Shown here: positions 5,655 to 6,466 of the stretch, in pieces
Numbering within the stretch: position 1 is the first letter of the stretch
Layout: each line of letters starts with the position of its first letter
NCBI GenBank assembly: GCA_903864485.1
Contig: CAIPGD010000332.1
Span: 1-6,466, forward strand
Direction of reading: 5' to 3'
Length of the DNA: 6,466 nt
From: an uncultured bacterium
GTDB taxonomy: Bacteria > Pseudomonadota > Gammaproteobacteria > Burkholderiales > Burkholderiaceae_E
The notes under the pieces: generated by a model
Seen by the model: the letters and a program-made list of their open reading frames with translations, nothing else
Told to the model about the DNA's origin: nothing
Database searches by the model: none
Made by a program: the position numbers and the translations under genes

Positions 5655-6466
5655 GCCAATCGTCCTGCGCAAAACCCTTCAGCCGAGTCGAACGTCGACG
5701 GGGGACTGGACCGTCGAGCAGGTTCAGGCCATGCTCGACAAGCCGTTTCTGGATCTCATCCATGAGGCCCAGACCGTTCATCGCCAACATTGGCCCGACG
5801 GCGATATCGAACTTGCGACTCTGCTTTCCATTAAAACCGGTGGCTGTCCGGAGAACTGCGGCTATTGCCCTCAATCCGCCCAGTTCGACACCGGCGTCAA
5901 AGCCGAAAAGCTTCTCGCGGTCGACGAAGTTCTGCGCGCCGCCCAAGCTGCAAAGAATGCTGGAGCGAGTCGCTTTTGTATGGGTGCGGCATGGCGGTCT
6001 CCCAAAGACCGCGACATTGCCCAGGTCTCGACCCTGGTTGCAGCCGTTAAAGGGCTCGGCCTCGAAACGTGTGCAACGCTTGGGATGCTCGAGCCGCATC
6101 AAGCAATCGAATTACAACAAGCGGGTCTGGATTATTACAACCACAACCTCGACACCTCGCCGGACTACTACCCCGCGATCGTTGACACCCGCACCTATCA
6201 AGACCGACTCGACACGCTGACCCATGTCCGCGCGGCCGGTATCCAGGTCTGCTGTGGCGGAATTATTGGAATGGGCGAAACCGTCGCCCATCGGGCCGGG
6301 TTGCTCGCAGAACTCGCTAATCTGTCGCCCTACCCCGAATCAGTCCCCATCAACAGCCTCGTTCGGGTGCCAGGAACGCCGCTCGGCGATTCCGACCCGA
6401 TTGACCCGATTGATTTCGTTCGAGTGATCGCCGTGGCCCGCATCCTGATGCCCAAAGCGCGAGTCC
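5644..6466 (+). CDS. bioB: Biotin synthase, radical-SAM enzyme; C-terminus beyond the window
   Basis: Inserts sulfur into dethiobiotin to make biotin, the last step of biotin synthesis, using S-adenosylmethionine and two iron-sulfur clusters. The frame is open from upstream of 5644 to the window end (274 codons from the chosen TTG). The radical-SAM motif is CPENCGYCPQSA with Cys68, Cys72 and Cys75; the [2Fe-2S] ligands correspond to Cys112 (RFCMGAAWR), Cys143 (LETCATLGML) and Cys203 (QVCCGGIIGMGET). Later blocks VPINSLVRVPGTPL (234-247) and VIAVARILMP (261-270) are typical. By alignment to E. coli BioB from memory, its Arg260 would be the next codon after the window ends. The N-terminus is uncertain: TTG 5644 has a Shine-Dalgarno and overlaps the amidohydrolase by 11 bases; ATG 5731 would remove the conserved DWTVEQVQ helix. 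No other bio gene is visible beside it. A 9-bp tandem repeat (6394-6411) gives DPIDPID in a variable loop. Confidence 0.95.
   Translation, partial: MQPEPIVLRKTLQPSRTSTGDWTVEQVQAMLDKPFLDLIHEAQTVHRQHWPDGDIELATLLSIKTGGCPENCGYCPQSAQFDTGVKAEKLLAVDEVLRAAQAAKNAGASRFCMGAAWRSPKDRDIAQVSTLVAAVKGLGLETCATLGMLEPHQAIELQQAGLDYYNHNLDTSPDYYPAIVDTRTYQDRLDTLTHVRAAGIQVCCGGIIGMGETVAHRAGLLAELANLSPYPESVPINSLVRVPGTPLGDSDPIDPIDFVRVIAVARILMPKARV

Noticed and set aside
5731..5733. ATG as the bioB start
   Set aside because: It would delete the N-terminal helix usual in BioB and has no Shine-Dalgarno; the upstream codons read as BioB-like sequence.
5762..6220. A 152-codon plus-strand open frame in a second frame across bioB
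   Set aside because: The BioB frame over the same bases carries all cluster cysteines; this one is Arg/Ser/Pro-rich out-of-frame translation.

Overview
The window is GC-rich (by eye about 60%), densely coding bacterial DNA with no RNA genes, CRISPR or intact insertion sequence that I can see. The proteins (a FadD-type acyl-CoA synthetase, a PF10023-type lipoprotein aminopeptidase, a bis-MGD molybdoenzyme with a CPHDC/CPDTC cluster, an M20D amidohydrolase and BioB) most resemble, from memory, those of Betaproteobacteria, perhaps Burkholderiales. That placement is an inference from protein style, not from a search.

Layout. Two gene groups point away from a 109-base divergent control region at 4355-4463. 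Leftward (minus strand), in transcription order, are: a molybdopterin oxidoreductase (4354-2192); a small RelB/DinJ-type antitoxin gene (2114-1848) followed by a 16-codon remnant of its toxin (1847-1797); an aminopeptidase lipoprotein (1778-609); and the first 194 codons of a long-chain acyl-CoA synthetase (582 to the window edge). Rightward (plus strand) are an M20-family amidohydrolase (4464-5654) and, overlapping its end, biotin synthase bioB (5644 to the window edge, lacking the C-terminus).

The most interesting part is 1773-2199. The toxin-antitoxin relic is bracketed by a 19-bp imperfect direct repeat (17/19 identical). Each copy spans what looks like the same gene junction: stop codon of the oxidoreductase, five bases, then the GTG start of the aminopeptidase. 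The simplest reading is that oxidoreductase and aminopeptidase were once adjacent, separated by 5 bp. A toxin-antitoxin module then entered exactly at the junction and duplicated it, so both neighbours stayed intact. Later the toxin was deleted down to its conserved C-terminal tail (LVRLGSHSELFG), leaving a full-length orphan antitoxin with its own promoter.

Other points: four iterated GAGTGCY elements in the divergent control region, the last overlapping an extended -10 promoter; a 15-bp in-frame tandem repeat that adds a GSTSD-type linker inside the molybdoenzyme; and a bioB that appears to start at TTG, translationally coupled to the amidohydrolase. No rho-independent terminator was found between any of the minus-strand genes, so co-transcription through the relic into the aminopeptidase and fadD is possible.
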